Part shown: positions 42,840 through 53,031 of the stretch, in pieces
Layout: each line of letters starts with the position of its first letter
How positions within the stretch are numbered: the first letter of the stretch is position 1
DNA from: an uncultured Rhodospirillales bacterium
GTDB taxonomy: Bacteria > Pseudomonadota > Alphaproteobacteria > Acetobacterales > Acetobacteraceae
Assembly (NCBI GenBank): GCA_903844135.1
Contig: CAIMSN010000102.1
Location: 1-64,000, forward strand
Direction: 5' to 3'
DNA length: 64,000 nucleotides
Program-made: the position numbers and the translations under genes
The notes under the pieces: model-generated
What the model was told of the DNA's origin: nothing
Databases searched by the model: none
The model's input: the letters and a program-made list of their open reading frames with translations, nothing else

Positions 42840-43070
42840 GGCTGTCTCCTCTGCCGCCCGTTTCCCGGGCGATCGATTCCGATCTCGAGGCGCTGCGACG
42901 GACTGACCGTCCGGGCCTCGGTCGATCCAGAATCCTTAGACCGGGATTGCAGAATTCGCAATGCAGACGTCATGCGGAGTTGGCCCGGCGGTCGCGCGGT
43001 GCTCTGGTCGCGTGGTCCGCGATCGTCTAAGGCAAATCCCCTTATCGAAACGGGTGTCCGGAGGGGCCAG

Positions 43071-44159
43071 ATGACGGACGATCTCGACACGCTGAAGCAG
43101 GAGGTTCTCGCCGCCCTGGACGCCGCGACCGATGCGCGGTCCTGGGACGCCGTGCGGGTCGGCACGCTCGGCAAGTCCGGCCGTCTGACGGCGCTGCTGA
43201 AGGCGCTGGGCCAGGCGGCGCCGGAGGAGCGCAAGCAGCGGGGCGCGGCGCTGAACCAGTTGCGCGACGCGCTCGGCCAGGCGATCGAGGCCAGGGGGCA
43301 GGCGCTGGAGCAGGCCGCGCTCGAGGCCCGCCTGAGCGGCGAGCGGGTCGACGTCACGCTGCCGGTCCCGCCGGAACCGCAGGGCCTGATCCATCCGCTG
43401 AGCCGAACCGTCGAGGAGATGGTGGCGATCTTCGGCGCGATGGGGTTCGCGGTGGCGGAGGGGCCGGACATCGAGACCGACTGGCACAATTTCTCCGCGC
43501 TCAACACGCCGGCGCATCATCCCGCCCGCACCGACCACGACACCTTCTATCTGCCGCCGCGCGACGGCGAGGCGCCGGCCAGCCGGGTGCTGCGCACCCA
43601 GACCTCCGGCGTGCAGATCCGCACCATGCTGGCCCAGGAGCCGCCGATCCGCATCATCGTCCCGGGCCGCACCTACCGCGCCGACCATGACGCGACCCAT
43701 TCGCCGATGTTCCATCAGTGCGAGGGGCTGGTGATCGGCCCGGCGACCGGCGCCGGCGCGATCACGCTGGGGCATCTTAAGGGCACGGTGATCGAGTTCC
43801 TGCGCGCCTTCTTCGGCCGGCCGGGCCTGCCGGTGCGGTTCCGCGCCTCGTATTTCCCCTTCACCGAGCCGTCGATGGAGATCGATATCGGCTGGTCGCG
43901 CCGCACCGGGGAGATCGGCGGCGGCGAGGACTGGCTCGAGGTGCTGGGCTCGGGGATGGTGCATCCCAGGGTGCTGGCGAATTGCGGCCTGGATCCGCGG
44001 CAGTGGCAGGGTTTCGCCTTCGGCATGGGTATCGAGCGCCTGACCATGCTCAAGCACGGCATCCCCGACCTGCGCTCGCTGTACGAGAGCGACCTGCGCT
44101 GGCTGCGCCATTACGGGTTCGGCGCGCTGTCGCCGGCGATGCTGCACGAGGGGTTCTGA
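43071..44159 (+). CDS. pheS: Phenylalanyl-tRNA synthetase alpha subunit
   Basis: 362-aa catalytic subunit charging tRNA-Phe. N-terminal coiled coil (residues about 1-90) is followed by the class II core: motif 1 around LSRTVEEMVAIFGAMGFAVA, motif 2 FRASYFPFTEPSMEIDIGW region, motif 3 GFAFGMGIERLTMLKHGIPD. The pheT start follows 3 bp after its stop. The 231-bp upstream gap should hold the promoter; no attenuator was recognised. Confidence 0.97.
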   Translation: MTDDLDTLKQEVLAALDAATDARSWDAVRVGTLGKSGRLTALLKALGQAAPEERKQRGAALNQLRDALGQAIEARGQALEQAALEARLSGERVDVTLPVPPEPQGLIHPLSRTVEEMVAIFGAMGFAVAEGPDIETDWHNFSALNTPAHHPARTDHDTFYLPPRDGEAPASRVLRTQTSGVQIRTMLAQEPPIRIIVPGRTYRADHDATHSPMFHQCEGLVIGPATGAGAITLGHLKGTVIEFLRAFFGRPGLPVRFRASYFPFTEPSMEIDIGWSRRTGEIGGGEDWLEVLGSGMVHPRVLANCGLDPRQWQGFAFGMGIERLTMLKHGIPDLRSLYESDLRWLRHYGFGALSPAMLHEGF

Positions 44160-44162
44160 ACC

Positions 44163-46619
44163 ATGAAGTTCACCCTCTCCTGGCTGCGCGACCATCTCGA
44201 CACCGACCGCTCGCTGGACGAGATCTGCGCGGCGCTGAACCGGATCGGCCTCGAGGTCGAGGGCGTGGAGAATCGCGGCGCGGCGCTGGCCCCGTTCCGC
44301 ACCGCGCGCATCCTGGAGGCGACGCAGCATCCCAACGCCGACCGTCTGCGGGTGTGCCGGGTCGATACCGGTGCGGACGCGCCGGTGCAGGTGGTGTGCG
44401 GCGCGCCCAACGCACGCGCCGGCATCTCGGTGATCTTCGCGCCCCCCGGCACCTTCATCCCCGGCAGCGCCATCACCATCAAGGCCGGCGCGATCCGCGG
44501 CGAAGCCAGCGACGGCATGCTGTGCTCGCTGCGCGAACTCGGGCTCGGCACCGAGCATGACGGCATCGCCGAGCTGCCCGACAACACCACGCCGGGACAG
44601 AGCTACGCCAATTTCGCCGGGCTGGACGATCCGGTGGTCGAGATCGCCATCACTCCGAACCGCGGCGACGCGCTCGCCATTCGCGGCATCGCCCGCGACC
44701 TGGCCGCCGCCGGGCTGGGTCATCTGCGTCCCTGGCTGGCCGAGACGGTCGAGCCGCGGTTCGAGAGCCCGATCGTCTGGCGCAACGCCTTCGCCGAGGC
44801 CTGTCCCTGGGTGCTCGGACGCACCATCCGCGGCGTGCGCAACGGGCCCAGCCCGTCCTGGCTGCAGGAGCGGCTGACCGCGATCGGGCTGCGGCCGATC
44901 AGCGCGCTGGTCGACGTGACCAACTTCTTCGCGTTCGATCTCGGCCGGCCGCTGCACGTGTTCGACGCCGGCAAGGTCTCCGGCGGCGCGCTCACCCTGC
45001 GACGCGGCGACGGCGAGACGCTGCGCGCGCTGGACGGCAAGGACTACGTCGCCGACGGCGAGGATTGCGTCATCGCCGACGCCGCCGGGGTGCAGTCCTT
45101 CGCCGGGCTGATGGGCGGCGCGGCGACCGGCTGCACCGAGGCCACCACGGACGTGTTCGTCGAATGCGCCCTGTTCGACCCGGTCAGGATCGCGCTCAGC
45201 GGGCGTCGCCATGGGCTGAATTCCGACGCGCGGCAGCGTTTCGAGCGCGGCATCGACCAGGCGCTACCGGTGGCGGCGCTGGAGGCGGCGACCAGGATGA
45301 TCCAGGAGCTGTGCGGCGGCGAGGCCAGCACGGTGGTCTCGGCCGGCGCCGAGCCGGCCTGGCGGCGCACCGCGTCGCTGCGTTTCGCCCGCATCGCCGG
45401 GCTGGGCGGGCTCGACCTTCCGCCGGACGAGGCGGTGGCGGCGCTGGAGCATCTCGGCTTCGAACTGCGCGCGCGCGACGCGGCGCAGGCGACGTTCGCG
45501 GTGCCGTCCTGGCGCAACGACGTCGCCGCGCCGATCGCCCTGGCGCTGCCGCCCGGCGGCGACCATGACGAGGCGGCGGCGCTGGACGCGGTCGCCGAGG
45601 TCGAGGCGGAGGCGGACCTGATCGAGGAGGTGCTGCGTCTGCGCGGGCTCGACAGCGTGCCGCCGGTGAGCCTGCCGTCGCTCGGCCCGGTGCCGCTGCC
45701 GTCGCTGACGCCGCGCCAGGTCAGGAGCGCGGTCGCGCGCCGCGTGCTGGCGTCGCGTGGACTGGCGGAGTGCGTCGGTTTCAGCTTCACCGCGCGCAGC
45801 CAGGCGGCGCGGTTCGGCGAGGCGGCGGAGTCGCTGCGCCTGCTCAACCCGATCGCCGCCGATCTCGATCAGATGCGGCCGACGCCGCTGGCGACCCTGG
45901 TGCAGGCGGCCGGGCGCAACCTCGCCCGCGGCGTCGCCGATCCGGCGCTGTTCGAGGTCGGCGCCGGGTTCACCGACATCGCACAGCTCTCGATCGCCGC
46001 CGGCCTGCGGCTCGGGCGATCGCCGCGTCATCCCGGCCGGCCGCAGGCCGCGGTCTCGCTGTGGGACGCCAAGGCCGACCTGATGGCGCTGCTGTCGGCG
46101 CTGGGCGTGCCGGGCGAGGCGCTGTCGATCACCGCGGACGCGCCGTCGCACTATCATCCCGGCCGCTCCGGGCTGGTGCGGCAGGGGCCGAAGCTCGTGC
46201 TCGGCCGGTTCGGCGAACTGCATCCTGGGCTGCTGGCGCAGCTCGGTCTCGACGGTCAGGCGGTGGCGTTCGAGGCGTTCCTGGATCAGGTCGCCGACCC
46301 GAAGAAGCGGCGCAAGACGCCGCCCGACCTGCCTGCGCTGCAGCCGGTGCGGCGGGATTTCGCCTTCGTGGCGCCGCGTCACGTCACCGCCGAGGCGCTG
46401 CTGCGTGCGGTGCGCGGCGCCGACCGCGCGCTGATCGCCGGCGTGACGCTGTTCGACGCGTACGAGGGCGACAAGATCGCCGAGGGCATGCGCTCGCTGG
46501 CGATCGAGGTGGTGTTCCAGCCGCGCGAGCGCACGCTGACCGATGCCGAGCTTGAGGCTGCCTCCGCCAAGGTGGTCGCCGCGGTGGAGAAGGCGACCGG
46601 CGCCCATCTTCGCGGCTGA
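44163..46619 (+). CDS. pheT: Phenylalanyl-tRNA synthetase beta subunit
   Basis: 818-aa beta subunit with the tRNA-binding (EMAP-like) N-terminal domain (ILEATQHPNADRLRVCRVDT), B3/B4 editing domain (GLNSDARQRFERGIDQALP), B5 and the C-terminal anticodon-binding FDX-ACB domain (PAVRRDFAFV-like, then GDKIAEGMRSLAIEVVFQP). Normal length. A 25-bp tandem repeat starts 2 bp after its stop. Confidence 0.97.
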   Translation: MKFTLSWLRDHLDTDRSLDEICAALNRIGLEVEGVENRGAALAPFRTARILEATQHPNADRLRVCRVDTGADAPVQVVCGAPNARAGISVIFAPPGTFIPGSAITIKAGAIRGEASDGMLCSLRELGLGTEHDGIAELPDNTTPGQSYANFAGLDDPVVEIAITPNRGDALAIRGIARDLAAAGLGHLRPWLAETVEPRFESPIVWRNAFAEACPWVLGRTIRGVRNGPSPSWLQERLTAIGLRPISALVDVTNFFAFDLGRPLHVFDAGKVSGGALTLRRGDGETLRALDGKDYVADGEDCVIADAAGVQSFAGLMGGAATGCTEATTDVFVECALFDPVRIALSGRRHGLNSDARQRFERGIDQALPVAALEAATRMIQELCGGEASTVVSAGAEPAWRRTASLRFARIAGLGGLDLPPDEAVAALEHLGFELRARDAAQATFAVPSWRNDVAAPIALALPPGGDHDEAAALDAVAEVEAEADLIEEVLRLRGLDSVPPVSLPSLGPVPLPSLTPRQVRSAVARRVLASRGLAECVGFSFTARSQAARFGEAAESLRLLNPIAADLDQMRPTPLATLVQAAGRNLARGVADPALFEVGAGFTDIAQLSIAAGLRLGRSPRHPGRPQAAVSLWDAKADLMALLSALGVPGEALSITADAPSHYHPGRSGLVRQGPKLVLGRFGELHPGLLAQLGLDGQAVAFEAFLDQVADPKKRRKTPPDLPALQPVRRDFAFVAPRHVTAEALLRAVRGADRALIAGVTLFDAYEGDKIAEGMRSLAIEVVFQPRERTLTDAELEAASAKVVAAVEKATGAHLRG

Positions 46620-46621
46620 TC

Positions 46622-46696
46622 GTCGCGGCTCGCCCCGCGCCTGAATGTCGCGGCTCGCCCCGCGCCTGAATGTCGCGGCTCGCCCCGCGCCTGAAT
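46622..46696. repeat. 25-bp perfect tandem repeat (3 copies) after pheT
   Basis: Three identical 25-bp units beginning GTCGCGGCTCGCCCCGCGCC lie between the pheT stop and the next gene. The bases just before (46610-46621) are similar to a unit start, so the repeat appears to grow out of the pheT 3' end. Confidence 0.95.
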
Positions 46697-46766
46697 ATTG
46701 ACGTCATCTGCGACCAGGATCGGAACGAGCAGGCGCTCCGGACGTCCTGGCGCAGGGGAGAACCTT

Positions 46767-47975
46767 ATGAAGAGTCTGCTATCGACGGCCGCGTTCGCGT
46801 CACTCGGCTTCGTTGTTCCGGCGCTGGCCGCTCCGATGGTCCAACCCACCCACGATCTCTATGCCTGCGTCGATCCCCGCGCGACCACCGCGCTGGCGAT
46901 CCCGGATGGGCGGCTGAGCAATCGCAAATGGGTCGATTACGTGCATCGCACCGGGCATTGCGTCGTGCTGCCCGCGAGCCAGCAGTTCGAAGTGGTGGCG
47001 CAGCAGGGCCCGCTGGTGCTGGTCAAGCCGGTCGACGCCACCAGCGACACGCCGCCGGTCTATGCGCAGCAGGCGGACATGCAGCAGAGCGCGGCGCCGC
47101 AGGATCCTGCGGCGCAAGCCGCGCCTGGCACCGTCGCGGCGCAAGCCGCGCCTGGCACTGCCGCGGCGCAGGCCGCGCCGGCGCAACCGCAACAGCCGGA
47201 TCAGGTTCCGGCCCAGCTTGCGACACCGGCTGCTGATCCGGCCGTGGCTCCGTCCCAGGTTTCGACCCAGGCCCCGGCTCAGCCGGCCGACCAGCCGGCC
47301 GTGCCGGCCGCGGCCTCCGCACCGCCGCCGGCCGCGACGCCAGCGGCGCCCGTCGCCCAGCCGCCTCCGCCGGCTCCGGACAATGCCGCACCGGTGACCG
47401 CGCCGCTCGGCACCCCGGCTCCGGCAACGGCGCCGGTTCGTTCGTCCGGGGTGTCGGCGCTGCTGATCCTGCTGGTGGTGCTGGCCCTGGTGGCCCTGGT
47501 CGGCGTCGCGGTGGCGATCGCGCGGCAGCAGCGCCGGTTCGCGCATGTCGAGGACCGGAACTGGCCGCCGGAGGATGACGGGCGCGATCCTCTGGGCCAC
47601 GCGGCCCCGGCCGCAGCCGCGCCGCCCCGTCCGGCGCGCTCGCCGCAGGCCTTCCGCAGGGATTGCGTCGCGGTGCTGGAACAAGGCGGCTGGGCGATCC
47701 AGCCGAGCTTCGCGGTCGGCGCCGCCGAGGAGGATGGCAGCCCGGACATCGTCGGCCGCAAGCAGAACGCCGTGCTTGCGGTGCGCTGCCGCGCCGGCGA
47801 CGAGCAGGTGAATCTCGCGATGATCGACGAGGCCGCGACCATGGGCCGTCGCATCAATGCGCACGTCACCGTGCTGGCGACCGAGGCGCGGCTCACCCAG
47901 CGCGCGCATGACGAGGCGCTGCGCCTGCATGTCCATGTGCTGCCGATCGAGGAGCTCAATTCGCTGTCCGCCTGA
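46767..47975 (+). CDS. Membrane-anchored protein with C-terminal Mrr-like nuclease fold
   Basis: 402 aa. Signal-like N-terminus (1-21), a small extracytoplasmic Cys-containing domain (YACVDP...GHCVVLP), a long Pro/Ala/Gln linker (about 95-230, with a 27-bp DNA repeat at 47109-47180), one transmembrane helix (about 233-253), then a cytoplasmic domain like Mrr restriction endonucleases (FRRDCVAVLEQGGW, GSPDIVGRKQNAVLAVRCR, AHVTVLATEARLTQRAHDEA). The usual (Q/E)xK is RCR, so catalysis is doubtful. The DUF2075 ATPase gene follows 48 bp later on the same strand. Role unknown. Confidence 0.72.
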   Translation: MKSLLSTAAFASLGFVVPALAAPMVQPTHDLYACVDPRATTALAIPDGRLSNRKWVDYVHRTGHCVVLPASQQFEVVAQQGPLVLVKPVDATSDTPPVYAQQADMQQSAAPQDPAAQAAPGTVAAQAAPGTAAAQAAPAQPQQPDQVPAQLATPAADPAVAPSQVSTQAPAQPADQPAVPAAASAPPPAATPAAPVAQPPPPAPDNAAPVTAPLGTPAPATAPVRSSGVSALLILLVVLALVALVGVAVAIARQQRRFAHVEDRNWPPEDDGRDPLGHAAPAAAAPPRPARSPQAFRRDCVAVLEQGGWAIQPSFAVGAAEEDGSPDIVGRKQNAVLAVRCRAGDEQVNLAMIDEAATMGRRINAHVTVLATEARLTQRAHDEALRLHVHVLPIEELNSLSA

Positions 47976-47977
47976 GC

Positions 47978-48007
47978 CTCGGGCCGCCGCGTCTCGGGCC
48001 GCCGCGT
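47978..48007. repeat. 15-bp tandem repeat between the Mrr-like and DUF2075 genes
   Basis: Two exact 15-bp units CTCGGGCCGCCGCGT, followed by a decayed third start CTAGGGCC. It fills most of the 48-bp gap and directly precedes the DUF2075 GTG start. Confidence 0.9.
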
Positions 48008-48023
48008 CTAGGGCCCGATCCCG

Positions 48024-49994
48024 GTGAGCGCCTGGTGGTCCGGCAGCGGTCTGCGTCTGCTGGAAACGCCGGACGCGCTGATCGTCGGCGCGCTGTCGCA
48101 GCGCGGGCTCGCGCGGGCGCGGACCCATGCGTTCCGGCAACTGCGCGCCTGGCAGGAGCAGTTGCCGATATTGCGCGACGCGATCGGCCGCCTGGACGAG
48201 CCGGGACTCTGGCAGGTGCTGCTGGGATTCGAGATCCCGCGCCTCGGTGGCCGGATCGACGCGGTGCTGCTGTCGCCGCAGGCGGTGTTCGTGGTCGGCT
48301 TCAAGATCGGCGCCGACCGGTTCGACGACGTGGACAAGGCGCGGCTGCAGGATTGCGCGCTCGACCTGCAGGATTTCCACGCCGGTTCGCGCCGTCATCC
48401 GATCCTGCCGATCCTGGTCGCGACCGAGGCGGCGCGTCCGCGCGCGACGCCGCCGCTGATGCTGCCTGGCGTCGCTCCGGTGATGGAGGCCAGCGCAGCC
48501 AGCCTGCCGGGACTGATCGCCGCGCTGCACCGTCTGCCGCCGTCGGTGGGGCCGGCGCTCGACGTGTCCGGCTGGATGCGGGCCGCCTACCGGCCGGTGC
48601 CGAACGTCGTCGACGCGGCCTGCCGACTCTACCAGCGACACGATGTCGCAGACATCGTCAGCGCCCGCGCCGACTCGATCAACCTGACCCGAACCACCGA
48701 GTGCATCGCCGCACTCCTGGCGCGGCATCGCGCGGCGGGCACCAGGCTGATCGCCTTCGTCACCGGCATCCCCGGCGCGGGCAAGACGCTGTGCGGATTA
48801 AACGCGGCGTTCTCCGATGGCGCCGACGGCGCGCGCGCAACCTTCCTGACCGGCAATCCCACCCTGGTGCACGTGCTGCGCGAGGCGCTGGTGCGCAGCG
48901 TCGCCAGCAACGCGGCCGAGCGCCGCGCCGCCGCGCACCGCATGCAGGGCGTGATCCAGGCGCTGCCGGCGTTCCGCGATCATGGCGTAGCGAGCGGACA
49001 GGTGCCGCCGGAGCGGGTGGTGGTGATCGACGAGGCGCAGCGCTGCTGGACCGCATCGCACGCGATCGCCCGGACCCGGGACCGGCCGGTTAAGCTGGAC
49101 CGGTCGGAGCCGGCGCATCTGCTCGACATCATGGCGCGGCATGACGGGTTCGCGGCGATCCTCTGCCTGATCGGCAACGGCCAGGAAATCCATGACGGCG
49201 AGGGCGGGCTGGCGGCCTGGAGCGCGGCGCTGGCGGACCGTCCGCACTGGCAGGTCGCCGCCGCGGAGAGCACGCGCACCGATCCGGTGCCGCGCAACCG
49301 GCTCGGTGCGGGCGTGCCGGTCTCGGTCGAGCCGGCGCTGCATCTCGACGTGCCGGTGCGCGCCCTGCGCCACGATGCCGCGCCGCGCTGGGTCGATTGC
49401 GTATTGGCCGGCGATGCCGCCGCCGCGCGGGCGGTGGTGGCGGAGAGCGGCATCGTGCCGTTCCGCCTCACCCGCGACCTGTCCGCGCTGCGTGCCGGGC
49501 TGCAAGCGAGGGCGCGCGGCATCCACCGCGCCGGTCTGGTGGCGAGCGCCGGCGCGCGCCGGCTGCGGGCCGAGGGGCTGGGCTGCGAGCTGCCGCACAT
49601 GGACGCCGATGCGGTGGCGCGCTGGTTCCTGGATAGCTGGACCCGCGACCGCGATGTCCGCGCCTCGGACGCGCTGGAGCTGGTCGCGACCCAGTTCTCG
49701 GTGCAGGGGCTCGAGCTCGACCAGGTCGGGCTGTGCTGGGACGGCGACCTGGTGCGCGAGGGAACCGGGCCGGGCTGGCAGGCGCGGTCGTTCCGCGGCA
49801 CGCGCTGGCAGGTGTCGCGCGATCCGGACAAGATCGCCTGGCGCCTCAACAGCTACCGCGTGCTGCTGACCAGGGCGCGCTACGAGACGCTGATCTGGGT
49901 GCCGCGCGGCGCCGCCGAGGATCCGAGCCGCGACCCGGCGGTGCTGGACCGGATCGCGTCGTTCCTGCTCGAATGCGGCGTGACGACCTTGTAG
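48024..49994 (+). CDS. DUF2075 AAA-type ATPase/helicase-like protein with nuclease-like N-terminus
   Basis: 656-aa protein, GTG start. N-terminal domain resembles a PD-(D/E)XK fold: GGRIDAVLL (Asp79) then VFVVGFKIG (Lys94), where the usual acidic residue of ExK is Gly92. The ATPase part has Walker A GIPGAGKT (248-255), Walker B VVVIDEAQRCW (Asp336-Glu337), and a late NSYRVLLTRARYETLIWVP motif typical of DUF2075/superfamily 1 enzymes. Such proteins occur in defence loci, but their role is not established. It follows the Mrr-like membrane gene and may form a pair with it. Confidence 0.82.
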   Translation: MSAWWSGSGLRLLETPDALIVGALSQRGLARARTHAFRQLRAWQEQLPILRDAIGRLDEPGLWQVLLGFEIPRLGGRIDAVLLSPQAVFVVGFKIGADRFDDVDKARLQDCALDLQDFHAGSRRHPILPILVATEAARPRATPPLMLPGVAPVMEASAASLPGLIAALHRLPPSVGPALDVSGWMRAAYRPVPNVVDAACRLYQRHDVADIVSARADSINLTRTTECIAALLARHRAAGTRLIAFVTGIPGAGKTLCGLNAAFSDGADGARATFLTGNPTLVHVLREALVRSVASNAAERRAAAHRMQGVIQALPAFRDHGVASGQVPPERVVVIDEAQRCWTASHAIARTRDRPVKLDRSEPAHLLDIMARHDGFAAILCLIGNGQEIHDGEGGLAAWSAALADRPHWQVAAAESTRTDPVPRNRLGAGVPVSVEPALHLDVPVRALRHDAAPRWVDCVLAGDAAAARAVVAESGIVPFRLTRDLSALRAGLQARARGIHRAGLVASAGARRLRAEGLGCELPHMDADAVARWFLDSWTRDRDVRASDALELVATQFSVQGLELDQVGLCWDGDLVREGTGPGWQARSFRGTRWQVSRDPDKIAWRLNSYRVLLTRARYETLIWVPRGAAEDPSRDPAVLDRIASFLLECGVTTL

Positions 49995-50012
49995 CGACGG
50001 CGCGCCCGAGCC

Positions 50013-50609
50013 TCAGCCGGCGCGTGCGAGCTCGCCGACCTGCGATGCGCCCGGCGCTTTGCCGAGCCGGCCGATCGGCAGCACGTCGTGGCCGAAGGTC
50101 TCGCTCAGCACTTCCGCGGCGGCGAGATAGAAGGCGGCGATCGCGGTCAGCAGGCCGGTATAGCCGCCCAGCACATGGACCCCGGCGCTGCCGGTGAACT
50201 CGCCGGCGGCGAGCAGAAAGAAGGTGACCCACAGCAGGAGGAACACCGAGCCCACCGCCCGGTTGGCCTGGAAGGTGGCGCACCACATGATCAGGGTGAA
50301 CAGGCCCCACAGCGCGAGATACCAGCCGACGATCCCGGCCGGCACCCCGGCATGGTAGAAGCCGACGAACAGCGCGAACGACCACCAGAAGGCGCCGTAG
50401 CCGCAGAAGGCGACGAAGCCGAACGTGTTGCCGCGCGGGAATTCCAGCAGCCCGGCGGCGAACTGCGCGGTGCCGCCGAACGCGAAGGCCAGCGCCAGCA
50501 CCATGCCGATGCCGGTGGCCGGATACCAGCCGGCATTGATCATGCTCAGGATCCAGGTGGTGGTGGCGAATCCGACGAGCCCCAGCGGGGCCGGGTTGGC
50601 GAGTTTCAT
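50013..50609 (-). CDS. satP: Acetate uptake transporter, SatP/GPR1-FUN34-YaaH family
   Basis: 198-aa, six-span channel/transporter for acetate and succinate. The family signature NPAPLGL is at residues 5-11, and [20 protein letters not shown]-like sequence and [17 protein letters not shown] occur later. The start at 50609 follows GAGGAA. It converges with the DUF2075 gene. With acs and its MFS partner at 13-16 kb, it points to active acetate use. Confidence 0.9.
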   Translation of the reverse strand: MKLANPAPLGLVGFATTTWILSMINAGWYPATGIGMVLALAFAFGGTAQFAAGLLEFPRGNTFGFVAFCGYGAFWWSFALFVGFYHAGVPAGIVGWYLALWGLFTLIMWCATFQANRAVGSVFLLLWVTFFLLAAGEFTGSAGVHVLGGYTGLLTAIAAFYLAAAEVLSETFGHDVLPIGRLGKAPGASQVGELARAG

Positions 50610-50749
50610 GGGCTGTGTTTCCTCAGCCGCGCGCCTCGGGGCGGGCGCGTCGGCAGGGACGATCATCGCATGGCGGCGCGGACGGCGCATCCATCCAGTC
50701 GGTCCGGCCGCGGCTGACTTTTGCCGGTATTTCGCCTATTGCTGGCGGC

Positions 50750-52555
<1,806 letters not shown>

Positions 52556-52649
52556 CGCCGCGCCCCTCCGATAGCGTCCGCTCTTGCGTCCGGCGGCGAC
52601 CTTGCTATGGTCCGCCGCCCTGAGCTGCCCTTACCGCTCGGGCCAGGCT

Positions 52650-52739
52650 GGACAGGTGGCCGAGCGGCTTAAGGCGCACGCTTGGAAAGCGTGTGTGCGT
52701 GAAAGCGTACCGTGGGTTCGAATCCCACCCTGTCCGCCA
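52650..52739 (+). tRNA. tRNA-Ser (anticodon GGA)
   Basis: 90-nt class II tRNA with encoded CCA. Acceptor GGACAGG/CCTGTCC, discriminator G (normal for Ser), anticodon stem ACGCTTGGAAAGCGT giving GGA, and a long variable arm GTGTGCGTGAAAGCGTAC. It borders the acquired region to its right and is the likely landing zone. Confidence 0.97.
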
Positions 52740-53031
52740 GAACTTCCCTCATCTCACTGACAGACACCCAATTAGGTTCGAGAACCCAAAGGTGCCGCTG
52801 TTTGCGCGCACTCTTCGACTGAGCGGACCTCGTAGGTCCTCAGAGACGCTATAGGTCGCACGGTTTGCGTCGAAAGCGCGGTTCCGTCTCTGCGGGGCGT
52901 TTCGGCAGTCCCTTATCCAAGCCGGTGCATCGTGGCCTGTGCGATCGCTTTTGAGCCCGAACGGCGACGGGCGTCCTTCGGTCAGGCGCCGCGCCCCCCG
53001 ATGCCGATTTCGCTGGTGTCTGGCGCCCTGA
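52740..53031. other. Non-coding left edge of the acquired region
   Basis: 292 bp between tRNA-Ser and the first recombinase stop. No gene is supported. It has two short dyads: GGTTC-GA-GAACC (52775-52786, resembling the tRNA T-arm) and GGACCT-CGT-AGGTCC (52825-52839). Either could be part of an attachment site. Base use changes from the lepA side. Confidence 0.45.

Noticed and set aside
46622-46696. Possible CRISPR-like array after pheT
   Set aside because: The 25-bp units are directly adjacent with no spacers, so it is a plain tandem repeat; no cas genes are present.
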